In this document: positions 1 through 12,650 of the stretch, piece after piece
Numbering within the stretch: position 1 is the first letter of the stretch
Layout: every line of letters starts with the position of its first letter
DNA from: Verpa conica
Taxonomy: Eukaryota > Ascomycota > Pezizomycetes > Pezizales > Morchellaceae
Assembly (NCBI GenBank): GCA_033030425.1
Contig: JAUFSD010000003.1
Location: forward strand, 1,612,001-1,676,000
DNA length: 64,000 bases
Direction: 5' to 3'
Program-made: the position numbers and the translations under genes
The notes under the pieces: model-generated
The model's database searches: none
What the model was told of the DNA's origin: nothing
Seen by the model: the letters and a program-made list of their open reading frames with translations, nothing else

Positions 1-749
1 GCTTTTAGTGATGAAGAGGGAGTATAGATTTGGTGCTTGCAGCGAGCCAGATGTTGATGTTGATGAGGATGAGGATGAGGATGAGTAGATATTGAACTGT
101 GAACTGATGATGATCCGGAATTAAAGATGGGGGAATGTGAGGCCTTTATATTCCTTTGAGCAGCCTGAGCCATAAGGGCAGCAAAGGTAGTCGACGATGT
201 TAGTCGACGCTGAATCGGAAGCATCCTCAAGGTTCTTCGGGAAGACTCGTGGCTGGACTGGCTAGCCACTCCAGGAGCTAGCAGCTCTAACCGTTGGTGT
301 CCCACACTCGAGAGATGATCCAGTTGATCGTCCCCTGTTTGGTTGGTGGACCTCGGAATAATCCGGCGTTGCGAGCCAGTCCCCCAACTGTCAGTAGACC
401 GAGTCGCTACCGGCGCTGCCTTGCGGAGAAAGTCGGATGAATAACCCCATGGGTCAAGCCCCTCGTCACAACCGAAACACCGCGAATTCTGGGGAAATAA
501 GACTTAGGAGACGAGAAAATGCCGGAGCCCATCCGAATGTCTATCAAGCGATGATTTTCTGCCCCTGCTAACTGCACGCACTACATATTTCTCCTTGCGG
601 TTTCTGCATGGGTAGGGGAAATTTTCGGAACAATCCTCCCTTTCCTCGAAAGTACGCACTGAATATTCGAAATAACCGCAGCCGTAGGAAGCCGAAAGTC
701 TCGGCATAGCCTTGTACACGTTCAACTCCACAGCTATAACACGAGTTAC
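1..749 (-). CDS. Unrecognised protein, partial, runs off left edge
   Basis: The minus frame is free of stops from 503 down to base 1 (167 codons), unlikely by chance at this base composition. A splice acceptor (TTCCCCAG) at 489 precedes the exon 488-1. In the same frame a second open stretch, 749-585, ends at a possible donor (GTAGTG at 584); removing 489-584 (96 bp) deletes the only in-frame stop, TAA at 504-506. An acceptor-like TTATAG lies near 736, so the true start may be further upstream. The translated part has Cys-rich bits (YGCGYF, CFGCDEG), then a Ser/Arg-rich stretch and a His-Pro/His-Gln run encoded by the GAT/GAG repeat at 49-85. I recognise no family. It could also be a degraded gene; the 3' end lies outside the window. 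Confidence 0.42.
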
Positions 750-3700
750 CTATTTCCTGGGGGTAATTGACATCGTGAAGTCTGTGTTCTTCTTACAAAT
801 GTAGCTACGCTTAGACCTTACCGTCCTGCTTTCTGGTCCCGTGCTCCCAATTCCAGTAATACACGTACGTCGCAGCTGAGACCGCCCACGATACAAAAGG
901 TCACACGCAAGTCCTGCAGTCGTAAATGGTGATCTCTTGCCGGCTTCCCAGCTGCCTAAAGAAAATTCTGGAGATCCTGGGAAATTTGACGAAAAAAACC
1001 AAATCCAATATCACTTACACGTGAACACGACGCTCTGTAACGGAGGCGTTGAGGCAAAGCAATATGTTTCAGGAAAGAATTTGATGGAGAAACTGTACAG
1101 GAACATGCTCCGGAAGAATCATTAGCCAGGAGCCAGGGTCAGCAATTGGGTACCGCAAAGTGGCCTCCCGCTCCACACGCTAGAGTACCCCGCATATTTA
1201 ATGCTCGCCAATCGCAAAGAAAAGGACGAGAAAAACTAACAGTCATTTCAGGTCAAGAGCCATCTTGCGGCATGCATCACGGATTGTTGTATCGCCAAGC
1301 CCTACATCCACCAAGAAGTTCACTGAACTTATTACACACCTATTGCTCATAAGAATAGCCATCAACAACTAAAGGGAGTTTATAAAATTCTGTCGGCTAT
1401 CCTTTAGAATAAGACTCGTTTCGGGACTCAAGACAATATCCCGAATTTAGACCCCATCCCTTTGTCCGAGGTTCGGGAATTTGGAAATAGAATTCCGAAG
1501 CATTATTTTCTTTGTGTTACGGGGGATTTTTCCTGTAAAGGTTGCCGAGTACAAGTATCAACCCGTTTACTCCCGTGCAGTATAGGGCGTGGTGACACAG
1601 TTACAGATTCCAGGAACCATACTTGTAATTTTTGACACCCTTGGTTCCGAAATCCGAGGATGATCGAGCGCAGCTTTGACCGAATATAAATATCCTGGCC
1701 ATGCAAAATACAACTATTTTTGGAAGCTATACAAGAAGTCTTGAATACCATAGAGATATTTTTTACTTTATCCAATGTTCGAATGTTTCTGTGATAGACT
1801 GAATATTTTACTTCTATAATAGTACACTAAAGCTCCGTGATTAATTAAGTCAAGGCGAGAGGTCCTCCGAAGCAGCCCGAAACTTCCTGGTCAGGGCTCT
1901 TTATAATCATGCAGCTATGTGGACTAGTAACCGTAATGTGTAGAATACACTGCCTGCCCCAGATATGTAGCTTTGGGCTAGGTTGGCCCGTGCACGTAAC
2001 AATGCTTGTTTTGTGGTCTCATGGCCTCTAGAGCCATTAAAGGCAAGCGGGTGTGGCCTTGGATATAACCAGATAGTACCTCCTAAAGCAAGCCAGCACA
2101 AGCCAGTAAGGCCGTGTGAAGTTGCAGGCCTAATGATACAGGCTTTACTACTCCTATTCGGGACCTAATCTAAAATCCGATAATTAAATTTCACGCTAGA
2201 AATATAAAGGTCATGCATGTGTTACTATATATAGCGTCAATAAACCCACTAGATATCACTCGGCTTGATCATACATATTAGACAACCTATGAACCGAACC
2301 GCATATATTACTAAATTTGAAAGACTACCTAAATACATATTGCAAGAGTTTAATGCAAACAATTTTCTATTTTTATGCACATAGTGGAGCGGGAAAAGAG
2401 AAAGATCTGTGTTACTATTACTATCTTTACGTAGGGCCGAACCACAAAAGTTAATTCATAATTACTTAGTTTCTAGAGAAAAAAAATATTTTTATATATA
2501 TGAAACTGACTTTTTAGCTCAAAGAGTAAGCGGAAATACCAGAATTTCAACTCATACCTTTGTATATACCCTCTTTAGCTAGTTTCACGGATCTAATAGC
2601 GAAAAATCCCGGGCTAGAAGACTACAATAGCCGTAGGGCTCGTTTGATTATCGAGGGAGGGGGAGAAACGGATCTAATAGCGGAATACCATTCAATTAGT
2701 GAGTTAAACAATAATTTTATATTGTATTCGATTGTTAGTACAAATGCCACATGTAGGGGGGGAATCTCAGCTCAAAGGGACTCTTTATAATTTACATATG
2801 AATCTAACCTTACGGTTCGAATGAGGAATTATGTCACTGGGCCACCATCTCTCCATAGCGAACTAGATAAGTTTGTGTAGTTACCATTTCTCATGGGGTA
2901 TAAAAATAGAGGAAACATCTCTACAAGCTAGTAAGTTAAGATCCACGCCCCCAATATCCTACCCATATGAAAGTGGTGTGATTCAAGAAGGCAGGTCTTA
3001 CTTCACATAAAAACCTCCACATTTCTACATTACCATCAAATTATCTGTAGAAGAAATAGTGCATTTTGTCCCACATTATGCTCTTTTCCTCGGGGATGAA
3101 AGGTCGCATTCCCGTCTCCCCTCAGACACGAAGGGGTATCTACCCGATACTCAGATCCACCGAATGAATAGGGAGATATTCTCAATATGGACCATGCAAT
3201 GCTGCAATAACTGCGGGGTAAAATACTCGTAGTCTCATAAAGGTTGTAGAATATACTGTTATTGCATACCTGCAAAATCATAGACTGGTGTAGCTTCGTA
3301 TGATATATAATATATAGTAGCCTGTTCTAAAAATGTCATGAGATTACGAGTGTCCAATGGTATCTAAAATTCTTTTTCACTTGAGAAATATTTTCAGTGC
3401 ATATTCGAGCATAGGTGTACATAAATAAGCAAACTTCAATATACTTTCATACCCACTTATTGTACCCTCATAAGCTCTAGTCATTGCAAAGTTGTTCTCA
3501 TAACCTATACCCGAGGTGCGAGGCAACGGTAAATCACGACACTGGAATTGAAATATTCATTGTAATTAATTACCTACTTACCTATTAATTTCTTTAGATC
3601 TACATCAGGTCACACATACATAGAAAAACCTCGGTTTTTTATTTCATTTACAACGACACTCTCACCTACGAATACACCCCTCTTCGGATCAGGAGTCTTA

Positions 3701-5071
3701 GTCCGGTCTAGCTATGAACGTGTATAGGCCTCTAGGTGAAGAATTAACCACTAATTTCTGTACTAGCAAGTACTAAGTCAATTAATATGCCCTTGTAATT
3801 CTCTAAAGTTATTGTGTAGTGGTCCCCGCGACGCCATAAATTTACGAGTGATATATTGTGATGATAATCTGGTAGAGGGACATACAAGTGTTCTATATAT
3901 ACTACGTGGCTTCAGGAGTCACAATATCTAGGAGAAATTCTCTGTGGAGCGCTCTATTCAGAAAATTTCTAGCTGGTAGCTAGCTATGCGGTAAAACTAT
4001 TTTGATTTAATATTACATTTTATCTAGGATGCCCCCATAATTATATATATATAACCACTCAGGGTATATTCAAAAAATCCTATCAGTGCCGAGGAACCTA
4101 ACGTAAAAAATTCAGCCATATATAGGCAAAAGGAACAGAAGGCGTTAATTCCGGTTTAATTCTTCTGTAGCCTTTTTAGCTTATCAATAAAGAAGGGCTG
4201 ACGGAAATTAAATAGTGGTATCTAATCTAATAAGTATATACAGATAACCTACATATGCAATGTGTACTTAAAGTAATTTGATTGGTTGTTTTCGGTGTTT
4301 TTGTTTCATTTGTATGTTCTGGATCCTCTGACTTCATTCCCAGGCCCCCAATGACGTATTATCTCTAGGCCTTAAGCAAGCAGTATATAAGCCCACAGCC
4401 CACTAGGAAACTCTCAATCTCAATCTCTACCTCTACCTCTACCTCTACCTAGCATTATACTAATTATATACAGAAGGAGGGCAGGAGGATACTAGTGAAG
4501 TGGGGGTTACTAAGTGCTTGGCAGGAGTACATAAGCGCTAGAGAGTGGGAGAGAGTGGGAGAGGGTGCGAGATAGATAGAGAGGGGGGATAGAGGGGGGG
4601 AGTGAAAGATGAGAGGGAGCGAGAGCAGAGAGAGGAGGAGGGTGGCAGGGTTTACTCTATACTAGAATATATAGATATGAATCCTATTTTAATAACAGAG
4701 GGTCTCGAGCATCCACTTGTATAACAATAAATTAATTCGTTAAGTAAACGCAACACCATTTCCATAATACATACACCATTCTACTCATAAGCAATCATTT
4801 CTCACCCACAATCCATGTATGTGAGCTAATAGTTAAAAACACATTTATCACCGCCTAGCAGAATCAGCAGATGTGTTTCCTTATTATTTATCCCATATTC
4901 ATCACCACATCGTCACCGCTACCGTTGCACTTCCCAAAAGAAAGAAAAAACCGCTCCCATCGCTTAAAACTCCTATGAAAAGAAACCGGGAAAGCAAGCG
5001 CAAAAAAAGGAGCTAGGGTATCGATAACCCACTAGCTAACCAATGAGATATAGAAAGACTGACACCCAGTA
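750..5071. other. Gene-free AT-rich stretch
   Basis: No reading frame here looks like a protein family. The DNA is AT-rich with many TATA runs. A 15-bp direct repeat (ACGGATCTAATAGCG) occurs near 2586 and 2667, 81 bp apart, within short mosaic repeats. A (CTCTAC)n tract sits at 4425-4450, followed by purine-rich GA tracts up to about 4650. The last several hundred bases before 5072 would be the 3' flank of the glucanase gene. Probably decayed transposon or intergenic DNA. Confidence 0.5.
4425..4450. repeat. (CTCTAC)n microsatellite
   Basis: About four tandem copies of the hexamer CTCTAC in otherwise gene-free DNA, followed by purine-rich tracts. Confidence 0.8.
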
Positions 5072-7362
5072 TCAATAGCTCTCAGGCAACCCCTGTTCTA
5101 AGAAATCTGGAACCTCATCGTTTGAACAGCTCCAATCCCGACTATAAGCCTTCGCTGGTAATATTCCGGCATCGATACCCTTCTTGTAGGACCATTGAGT
5201 AGCCTTTTCTGTGTCCCAAGTCCAGTATAACCACCCCCAGCCGACCTCGAATGCGTCCATTTGTGCTGTAGCCTTTAGTCAGTCTTATCGCTATAATATG
5301 TATATATATAGATAAATATTGTACCTATAGCGAACATCTTTAAGAACTTCTTGTATTCGGCTGTATACGTTGAGGGATCTGCGTTTGCTTTTTCGCACGA
5401 GCAGTCCTGTCCGCTTGGACAGCTAGGTGTACTGACTGCTGTACCATCTGTGGTGTTCAGTGTCCCTTCCCAGCGCGAGCCAACGCCAACCTATATTTAC
5501 ATTAGTGATCACTTAGCAATCTAATCAACAGGTCCTCGAACCCACGTTATTCAAGTACTTTGTACAATCTGTGTCAGCCTGTCCCCATTCACCAACAATT
5601 GTCGGCCCAAACCCGGTTGAAGTACTAATACTTCTCGCTACCTGCTGGCTCCACCCCACACAAGCAAACTTAACCTTCGCCGTATGGCTGGCAGAGATCT
5701 GGCCTGTATTGAAAATAACATACTGATGCACATCTAATAACATCTTATCTAGGCCACTGAATGCACCCTTCCAAGCATCTAGACCTCTAAACCCGTCGCC
5801 AAAAATGATATACCCTTCATACCCAGCCTTCCGGACAACTGCATGAGCTTGAGTAGTCCAGTTCATGACTCTTTCAGGATTGAGGTATATCATCTTAGGT
5901 TCATTTACAAGGCCGTACATCGTGATAATATTCTTGTATCTGGGCTGCGCAAAAAACTCGGCCATCCCGGCATGAAGATCCAATGTCTTCTGGCCATTAA
6001 GATCTCCATCAGTTCCGTTCAACCAGTCGATTGGTCCAAGTCTCCCGCTGTGGTTCCATCCGTTTGCTCCTCCATACACACTATGTAAGTCAAGCTTGAC
6101 TCTCAGGCCGTACTTGCGAGCGTACTCAATTGCACGGAGGAGATATCTCCACCCAACATTCGGAACATACGGGTCTCCATCCTCCGGAAACACAGCCCAA
6201 TACCCAAACGGAATACGGACATGATCAAGACCAGCGTCTCGAATCTCCTTAAAAGTAGCTTCGTTAACAAAGGTCGAATAGTGTCTCTCTATTGTTTCTT
6301 TCGCCTTGGTTTCACCGAGCGTTTTGGTCAGAGTGTATTCGTCAACGACGCCATAGGATTGGGTATAAGCTTCAAAGAATGACGGTGTTATGAAGGGTTC
6401 GACAATGAGCCACCCTCCAAGGTTTACACCACGGATAGGCTGTGTTCCAGATGCAGTTCCATAATTCCATTTTTCATTGAGGGCGGGTGCATTAGAGTTT
6501 GCCTGTGCAGTATCATCATAATCATCAAAAAGACCCATTACCGAGAGACCGCCGATCTTTTTATCGGTAAATGTCAGGTTGAAGTCTGTAGTATCAAGCC
6601 AAGTGAACGGGTCCAGATACGTTCCTTTATATGCGCTCTATTTGAAATTAGCACCATAGATTTACATTCGCATTCGACGGGGCAACAAAAGCTTACCGGA
6701 ACACTACTAGGGTCAATGTTTGCAATGTCTCCTGATGATGCTCCTTTCCCAAGACCTGTCTCATCGGTAGCACTAGAAGCGGCCTGCTTCTTCCCAACGA
6801 CCAAAACACCAACCGGGATCAAGATAATGAGGAGTATAATTAATGTAATGAGAAGAATCCCTACCTCTAGTCAGCTTCTAGCGCAATAGTAAAAGGTTTG
6901 ATATAAACAAGGAGTCCTACAGAAGCAACGCCCATATCTCTTCTTTTTTGGTGGTGGTGGTGGTGGCACACTTCGACTGCGACTCCTTCTCCTCCGTAGC
7001 TGTTCTGCAGCCTCTAAGTCTTCATCAGCAGGAGCGATGATAATTCCATGTCTAGACTTCCGCCTAGTCCTGCTTTTCCTTCTGGGCCTGTCTCCAAGGT
7101 CACCACCTCGATGTCTGCTTTCACCCCGCCTGCTCTCGGACCGCCTATTTCCGCCCCGCCTATCATCTGCGCGCCGGCTTTCCCCACGCCTAACATCACC
7201 CCGTCGGCTTTCTCCTCTGCGCGGCCTACTCTCTCCCCTTTCCAGGTCCCGCTCCCGACGCCTTCCACTCTTTGTAGCGGCAGCAATCTTCTCCCGTTCT
7301 ATAGCATCAAAGGACGAGTCTTGAGAATCTTCTCTTGTGTGTGCGAGTGCATATCGTGCCAT
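5072..7362 (-). CDS. exgD: Glucan 1,3-beta-glucosidase D, GH5 membrane-anchored
   Basis: Exo-1,3-beta-glucanase acting at the cell wall as a type II membrane protein. Five exons on the minus strand: 7362-6921, 6860-6697, 6637-5546, 5490-5325, 5265-5072; phases are consistent and give 685 residues. The N-terminal cytoplasmic part (1-147) has Arg/Ser/Glu decapeptide-like repeats (RRGESRRGD, RRGESRRAD), an RS stretch and a Pro run. A hydrophobic anchor spans residues 149-169, formed only when intron 1 is removed. Then follow the ExgD-type YLDPFTW and IRGVNLGGWL motifs, the acid/base Glu in LVNEPKM (about residue 448), HQYVIFN, and the nucleophile Glu in VGEWGQA (about 552). The usual PGSQNG substrate-site motif reads YGGANG. 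It is shorter than Aspergillus ExgD, mainly in the N-terminal part. The identification is firm; the substrate is inferred from the family. Confidence 0.93.
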
Positions 7363-8782
7363 AGTCGTTATTCGTTATTCGTTATTCGTTATTCCCAACA
7401 AGCACAGCTGACGTTGATGATCCCCTCCCTCGAAGTACGAAGGGAGGTGGTTGTTGCTATACTGGTTCCTAGAAATGATGGAATGCGTGTAGGTGATTGT
7501 AGGTGAGGTGGATATATCGAAGCAGAGCTGCAAGACAGCTGACAATGCACACGCAATGCGGGTAAGATCAATCGACCTGCAGTATATCAATTTCTCCACT
7601 AAAGTAAAGACCCTCTCAAGAGAAAAAAAAAAGGCGCAGAAGTAAAAGTTGAACTTGTGAGAAGCTCACCACCACAGACGCAAACCAGCAATCGTAACAA
7701 CGCAAAACCAGCAGAACGTGAGAGAAAAAAAAGAGACCTAGAGCTCGGGCAGAAGAGGGGAGGATAAAAAAAGACGCACAGAATAGCGTCTTGGATTGTC
7801 CCCCTCTGCCAGCGAACAAGGCAGCATATCCATACCAGGGGAGCAAACCTAGAGATGTTGTTTTGGCCGGACGTTGCCACAGGAACGACGGAAGCGACCA
7901 CCTCAGCGCCAAAGTCGATCCTACAGGAGGCTAACCAGATATGTGAGTGTCGGTTAGCCCCCGCCTGGATATCGGCGCTTCGGGCCTTCCCGATTGGTCC
8001 ACGCTTTAAAGTTGTTCCTGTAATAGCCACGTGCGGCCCATGAGACGGACGGAGGTAAACGAACAATCACAGGTTCTGTTCCTGAATCCTCATACAAATA
8101 CCCAGAACATCAAACTCTCTCCCCCCCACCTTACCTACCCCACTCTACAGGGAGTGACGGACCCATAAGCCCCTCCATTGCGCACGAGTGATAGATCCCT
8201 AATATATTGGTTTTTGACTTCGTTTTTCATTCATGTCACTAATATATGCAGAAACCAAAGTACGAGCCAACGGACTATTTACAATGTAAAAGTAAAAGGT
8301 GAAAAGAGTGAAAAGCACGACAAAGAAAGAATATAAGAACCCCCCCCCAAAAAAAAAAAAATCGCTTCTTCGCCTACCAATGATGTTTTCAGCGCGGGTC
8401 ATAAAAAAGGTGGAGAGAAAAAAACCGAAATGAAAGCTGACAACCTTTTGCCAACAAAATACCAGTTTAAACCAAAAAATAGGGATAATAAAATAAAAAA
8501 AGAGGAAACGCGCCTTCTAGCTTGATATAAACCACATCCTCACCTTTCTAGCTCCGAGAGGATAGGTTCACATATAGAAATAAAGGAAAAGGGGAAAATA
8601 AAAAAGGATAAACTTGAAAAACTAAATTAATATAAAAATCAAACAATCCGCAGCCTCCCGCACGCCATGTAGATAATTGGGGAAACAAAGGGAAAGAGGG
8701 AAATATATTGAACAAACTCCATCCAATTCCAGACATGAATTATGCTGGTGCGGGCTGAGCGACTATAAATGAATATTGACGT
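7363..8782. other. Intergenic: exgD upstream region and kinase 3' flank
   Basis: Lies upstream of exgD and downstream of the kinase, both on the minus strand. A four-copy TTATTCG tandem at 7366-7394 starts four bases upstream of the exgD ATG, so it is probably in its 5' UTR. A and C homopolymers lie around 8341-8360. The open frames here have no recognisable protein character. Confidence 0.6.
7366..7394 (-). repeat. TTATTCG heptamer tandem in exgD leader
   Basis: Four copies of a heptamer immediately upstream of the exgD start codon (read CGAATAA on the coding strand). Probably transcribed in the 5' UTR; no function is evident. Confidence 0.75.
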
Positions 8783-10853
8783 TCAAGCAATCACAACCCT
8801 AGCACCTTCTCTTCCAAGAACCCCTCGTTCTTGTGGCTTTGGACTCGATGCTCTTCCCCTCCGCTTCGATAAGAATCCTAACATCCCCGAAGGCTTCGAC
8901 CGCAGATGTGTTGGTGAGGATTTATCTGCCAGATCTGACCATGAACCAGTCTCATCCAACGTAACAGACACGCCTCCACTTGCCGACTGGTTCCTCACTC
9001 CATGCCTTGTCCTCCCAGCTGTTGGTGGTCTTGACTGTTGTGATGGCCGTTCCGGGGCAGTTGTTGTTTTTGATAATGTGTGTGGCGATGGTGAAACACT
9101 TCCATTCCCATCACACTTGGTCGGTATCGGTGGGGATCCTGAGGTTGGTGATCCAACCGTTGACCTCTGACTTTTCTGCGTAGCATTTATTGAAATAGGA
9201 CTGCCTGTATCACCAGTCACACATCCAGACGGGAGGGTCGAAGGTTTTACCCAGTCTGGTGGTGGACCAACAGATTTAGAGCCAGAATCAACCATACCAG
9301 GATAGCTACTATTATCAGTAAGTAGTGTCCTTACAAATGACAAAAAAAAACATACTTATCATACGCTATTGAAGTATAATCAAAGGGCTCGAAGAGCGTC
9401 TCTATCATTTTATGTAATTCCTCCTCTCTGATCTCCTGTGCCGTAGCATCAGCTTTCAATACCTCTCGGGGTCTTTGTCTTCGTGCTCGTGCTTCCAACG
9501 GTGCTTCCTCCAATAATAGCTCCTCTAAGTCGTATGTCGCGTCAAAGTTTGTCTTATCACTTGAGGGCTTGAAGACTGGATCGATTTCCTTCCGCTCTAA
9601 CGCTTCAAAGTCGATGTCGGCAAAGAAGACGTGGTTAGTGAAGGTCTCATACTTTAGTGCACCTATCCGCTTGCTAACATCAGCTTGTAGCAAACTTCGA
9701 ACTGCGTCCATACAAATCCGTGTTACTGGCGGTTGCGTGATGGCATATTTAGGATCTGCCCTCATGATCTCTTTCGAAAGTTCTAGATGAGTATCTGAGA
9801 TAAATGGTCGCTGTTTACTGTCAGAAATAATATTACTCTAGACCTAGAAAGATCGCAGACTACCTTTCCATAAATGCACTCGTAAAACACAACCCCCAAT
9901 GACCACCAATCAACCTCTGTTCCATACCCAGTTCCCGCGTAAACCTCTGGTGCAAGATAGGCCAGTGTGCCAGACTTGCTAGTCAATGGCCTGTCAGGGT
10001 GAATATCTGACGCAACATTCTAGACTGAAATTAGCTACTATATAAACCCCATTAATTGAAATATAAAGCCTTACGAAATCTGCTAAATGCACATGACCAT
10101 CCCCATCAAGTAGTATATTGTCTGGCTTGACGTCACGATGCACGATGCCTCTTGAATGTATGTACTTCAGCGCACATGACAACTCTGCCATCCAAAATTT
10201 GACCGCATCCTCTGTAAACGTCTTTCGTGAAATATGAAAACGCAAATCACCACCATTCATCAAATCCACAACAATATACCTGAATACGCAATTAGGAAAA
10301 TGCTTTGTTCCTAAAGGGGGGGGGGGGCAAATTAGAAACATACAGATACTCGATATCTTGAAAAGAATATCTTAGATTGCAAAGAAATGGATGGTTTAAA
10401 TGTTCCAACATCCGTCGCTCCCTGATGATATTTCGAACGCTTTCCGATCGAACCACTGGAATTCCCGTACATCAGCGGCATCGCTCTCTTTCCACATAGA
10501 GACACCTCCTCCCAAAAAATAGCCACACACCTTCATCCTTCCTGATATACTTCAAAGCAAATGTCAATCCCGTATCCTTCCTCTCGACAATGCGGACCTT
10601 TCCAAACGCTCCTTTGCCCACAACCCGTAATAACCGGAAATGATTCAAGTTCACTAAGTCCAGGAGGTTCACGTCAGTAGTTGAAGCCTCAATTTTGCAC
10701 GCAAATCTAGCTAGAATATATGTCGCGAGTAGCGTTTATGAAAGTCCACAGATCTGGGGAAGAAGCCAGAGCGACTTGGGGCATAATGTAAACGTTGAGG
10801 AGAAACTAACCCTCGTCTGTAAATACAACGGGTTTCCCACTGGAATTACCCAT
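8783..10853 (-). CDS. STK32/YANK-type AGC serine/threonine kinase
   Basis: Protein kinase of the STK32 (YANK) branch of the AGC group. Seven exons: 10853-10811, 10653-10531, 10455-10344, 10279-10075, 10019-9864, 9810-9356, 9308-8783, giving 539 residues; the last acceptor could instead be 3 bases on, at 9305. The 14-codon first exon encodes MGNSSGKP, a good N-myristoylation signal as in animal STK32. Visible: glycine loop [12 protein letters not shown]-like [16 protein letters not shown] (Asp about residue 142), DFN instead of DFG at 160-162 (a hallmark of this family), and YLAPEVY. The AGC C-tail ([21 protein letters not shown]) follows, then a Ser/Pro/Thr-rich tail. Likely membrane-associated. 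Substrates are unknown and no symbol is certain. Confidence 0.9.
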
Positions 10854-12650
10854 GGCGATGTTAGAGCTCTAGCTGATGATGATAGCGCCAGACTGAAGTT
10901 AACCCTTTGTTGCTTTAGATTGGCTGGTAATTTTGGTTTTTTTTTTAGTCCTTCTAGAAAAAAAAAATGATTGATCGACGAGCTTTCGAGGAAAGGGACG
11001 GGAAATAAATAAGTAAAAGCAGGGTTAAAGGTGGCCTGCGAGGTGCGAATGGGCGAAGAGTTAAGAGGAGGACTTGGGGAAGCCGGGAAGAAAAGGAGGA
11101 GTCTTCTAGAAGGGAGAGAGAAATCACACAACAGTGAGGTGGGGTGAGCAATTGTGCAGATGGTTGGCCAGGAACGGAGGGTGCCAAAGGCAGCAAAATA
11201 TGGTAGGGTATGTAGTGGTGTGTAGGATTGTCGGTGTTGCAAGGCGCGGGGACAGAAGGGAAATTCGGCTTTGGGAGGGAAATGCGAAACACCCGTACCG
11301 GTCAGCTCTCTGCTTTCGGGCTTTCGTCGCAGGCGAAATAAAGATTAGGCAAAGAAGCAAAACCGGGCAAGGGTTCTGGAAAGCTTTGGGAGCAAGTTCA
11401 CGCGGTTTATTGGGATCAGAAGGAAACAGTAACAGCGCCAGGCGTCTATATGTACGTTTGTGCCAACTATGTATGCCTGAGTTGAAGGAAGGAAGGAGCA
11501 GGGTAGATAGGGATAGTTTGTGACTGGGCGGGGGGGGGGTGGAAGAGGGACTCGAAAAGGGATGTAGAAAGAAGTAAGAAAGGGAGGAAGAGAGCCGGTC
11601 TGTACTTGGTACCTATTACCCAGACTGGTGGATACTGTAGCTCGGAGAGGCTTTTACGTAGGTGTCTAGATACTTGAGACTAGATAGAAAGAGTTCATGT
11701 GTGTGTCCCAGGACGTAACCTACAAGGGCTTCGGATTGTTGACGGTTTCATGGGTGGGGAAAGCAGGGGGGCCCAGATAGAGGGGGGGGGCTTTCGTTTC
11801 CTGTGTTCATGAGAGTTCTGCAGAAGAATTAAAGCCCACCCCTTCCCCTTCTCACTCCCACTCCCACTCGCACTCGCACTCGCACTCCCACTCCACTCCC
11901 ACTCCCACTCCCACTCCCACTCCCCACCCCAGTTCTTACTCTCCTAATCTACCAGTTCTCGAAAGAGTAGTAGTCAATACTCACCCGGTGAGGATCTGGT
12001 ACCCTAAATACTACCTGCTACACTCGGCAGTTTTGTCTTTGCCCTTCCTGTTGATCCTTTTGTTCATTGATTTTTTTTTTGTTTTGAATATCTTCATCTT
12101 ATTTTATTTTTCCCCTTCCCCACGCGCAATCCCGGGTTTCCAACATCATCCTGGAATGCCACGAGGTCACCGTTATTTTTCCTGCAAGACACCGCACGAG
12201 GTTATAGCCAAGAGAGAGAGAGAGGGCAACCACCAACGCCATGCTGGCGAGTGGTGCTTGAGACCATGTACGGGAACTAATGGTATCTTGCCCTCAGCCT
12301 TCCGTTGATTATCGCCCAAATAGCCCTTTGCTTTGCTCCCGTGGTGTCGGTGTGTGTCTGCCCTCCACGCCGCATCGCCCACGCTCGAGCCGCGTGGGAA
12401 GGGAGTCAAATGGCGACTGGGGATCCCTCCCCGACAGGGGGGTCGAGGTCACACCTCATCAATCTATGACACGCTAGAAGGGCAGTAGAAGCGTGATGGA
12501 ACACCTGAAAGGGGAAGTATAGGAAACCTAAGCCGACCACGGCTGCACAAGCACGACACAAAGCGCCGAAGTTGACAAAATACCACATGGCGAGAGAAGC
12601 CACAGGTCTCAAAAGGCAATAACAAATAACATATCTCCGTCATACTGCGT
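10854..12650. other. Kinase upstream region with skewed tracts
   Basis: Upstream of the minus-strand kinase. The plus strand is purine-rich at about 11040-11620 (CT-rich on the sense strand, as in many fungal promoters) and pyrimidine-rich at about 11830-12140, with a CCCACT/CACTCG tandem. Frames through the low-complexity DNA show no protein-family features. Confidence 0.55.
11845..11935. repeat. CCCACT / CACTCG hexamer array
   Basis: Imperfect tandem array of six-base units (CTCCCA, CTCGCA) over about 90 bp, about 1 kb upstream of the kinase start. Simple-sequence DNA. Confidence 0.8.

Noticed and set aside
2..88. Plus-strand frame ending in an acidic Asp/Glu tail at the left edge
   Set aside because: It is the reverse of the GAT/GAG repeat inside the much longer minus-strand open frame, which also has a splice acceptor; the acidic tail is a by-product of the repeat.
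7014..7324. Long overlapping frames on both strands within exgD exon 1
   Set aside because: Shadows of the Arg/Gly/Ser repeat region; the exgD frame alone continues into the membrane anchor and catalytic domain.
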